A stretch of DNA of 6,176 nucleotides, from positions 1 through 6,176 of the forward strand of contig JAHRVJ010000352.1 in assembly GCA_019090765.1 (NCBI GenBank), written 5' to 3'. The notes beneath the pieces are model-generated. The model was not told the DNA's origin, did no database searches, and saw nothing but the letters and a program-made list of their open reading frames with translations. Shown piece after piece: positions 5,714 to 6,176 of this stretch (its first letter is position 1; each line of letters begins with the position of its first letter). Both the position numbers and the translations under genes were made by a program. This DNA comes from Ilumatobacteraceae bacterium. Its GTDB lineage: Bacteria; Actinomycetota; Acidimicrobiia; Acidimicrobiales; Ilumatobacteraceae.

Positions 5714-6176
5714 GAGCTCACCAGCGTGGCCCGACGTTGACGTCGTGATGCCAATCCGCAACGAAGCGCAACACCTCGGGGCTGCTATCGCCGCTGTCCA
5801 GGCGCAGGACTATCCCGGCCTCGTTCGGATCTATCTCGGAGTCGGCCCTTCCGACGATGGCACCGAAGCACTCGCTCGGGGCTTGGCCTCCAGCATCGAC
5901 AATCTCGTGGTCGTAGTAAACCCGAGCGGGCTCACCCCCTCCGCATTGAACCTGGCGATCGAGGCTGGGAGCGCTCCAGTAGTGGTCCGCGTCGACGGAC
6001 ACAGCGAGCTGTCAGACGGCTACATCCGAAGAGCAGTGGAGACGATGCAACGCACTGGCGCCGTCAATGTTGGCGGCCGCCAGGTACCGATGCCCACGAC
6101 GCCTTTCGAAGAGGCTGTTGCCGCGGCTACAACGTCTTGGCTGGGTACGGGCGGGGCGTCGTACCGCGTCGGCGGC
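5706..6176 (+). CDS. Glycosyltransferase family 2, ExoA-like (C-terminus cut by window edge)
   Basis: The frame runs 157 residues to the last base without a stop. It opens with the GT-A nucleotide-binding strand VDVVMPIRNEAQHLGAAI (residues 11-28), then VQAQDYPG (31-38), a YLGVGPSDDGTE segment (43-54), and the metal-binding DxD-like VRVDGHSEL (94-102). GAVNVGGRQ (118-126) and GTGGASYRVGG (147-157) follow. This order is typical of ExoA-like glycosyltransferases of exopolysaccharide clusters. The GTG at 5706 is the only possible start near this point, because an in-frame TGA lies at 5697-5699 and the catalytic strand begins ten codons later. The gene overlaps the end of the sugar-transferase gene by 8 bases (GTGTCTGA) and has no good ribosome binding site, so its translation is probably coupled. 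The sugar added cannot be predicted, and family members beyond this point often carry C-terminal membrane helices that are outside the window. Confidence 0.92.
   Translation, partial: MSESSPAWPDVDVVMPIRNEAQHLGAAIAAVQAQDYPGLVRIYLGVGPSDDGTEALARGLASSIDNLVVVVNPSGLTPSALNLAIEAGSAPVVVRVDGHSELSDGYIRRAVETMQRTGAVNVGGRQVPMPTTPFEEAVAAATTSWLGTGGASYRVGG

Noticed and set aside
5718..6002. Minus-strand open frame of 94 codons
   Set aside because: It is antisense to the ExoA-like glycosyltransferase, which has clear GT2 motifs across the same bases.
1..6176. Search for tRNA, rRNA, CRISPR, insertion sequences, toxin-antitoxin or defence genes
   Set aside because: No cloverleaf, spaced direct-repeat array, transposase motif or terminal inverted repeats were seen, and nearly all bases are used by recognisable polysaccharide genes.

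Overview
The window is a segment of a cell-surface polysaccharide (capsule, O-antigen or wall-glycan type) gene cluster, with six protein genes packed almost end to end. The moderately high GC content, GTG starts, TANNNT-type -10 boxes a few bases before start codons and weak Shine-Dalgarno signals suggest an actinobacterium. No gene here fixes the genus, so this is an inference.

Layout. At 1-888 (minus, running off the left edge) lies a Wzt/TagH-type ABC ATPase whose C-terminus enters a Wzt-type glycan-recognition domain. A 139-bp divergent intergenic region (889-1027) holds a perfect 7-bp hairpin, an imperfect 11-bp tandem repeat and a candidate -10 box. At 1028-1843 (plus) is the matching Wzm/TagG-type ABC-2 permease. 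It meets at 1844-1874 a convergent minus-strand operon. That operon, read right to left, is an O-antigen ligase/Wzy_C-type membrane protein (2903-4225) followed, with a 4-base ATGA overlap, by a GT2-like glycosyltransferase with an N-terminal coiled coil (1875-2906). A short divergent promoter region (4226-4288) separates it from a plus-strand operon: a WbaP-type polyprenyl-phosphate sugar-1-phosphate transferase (4289-5713) and, with an 8-base overlap, an ExoA-like GT2 glycosyltransferase (5706 to beyond the right edge).

How the genes could work together (inference from families). The sugar transferase places the first sugar-phosphate on undecaprenyl phosphate, the two glycosyltransferases extend the chain at the cytoplasmic face, and the ATPase/permease pair flips the finished chain outward. 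The Wzy_C protein then polymerises it or transfers it to an acceptor. The cluster therefore combines parts of the ABC-transporter route (Wzm/Wzt) with a Wzy/WaaL-type enzyme.

Both edge genes (ATPase and last glycosyltransferase) are cut by the window. No tRNA, rRNA, CRISPR array, insertion sequence or clearly novel system was seen. The most noteworthy points are the divergent Wzm/Wzt pair, the mixed export logic, the coiled-coil glycosyltransferase, and a symmetric hairpin in which both convergent stop codons are embedded.
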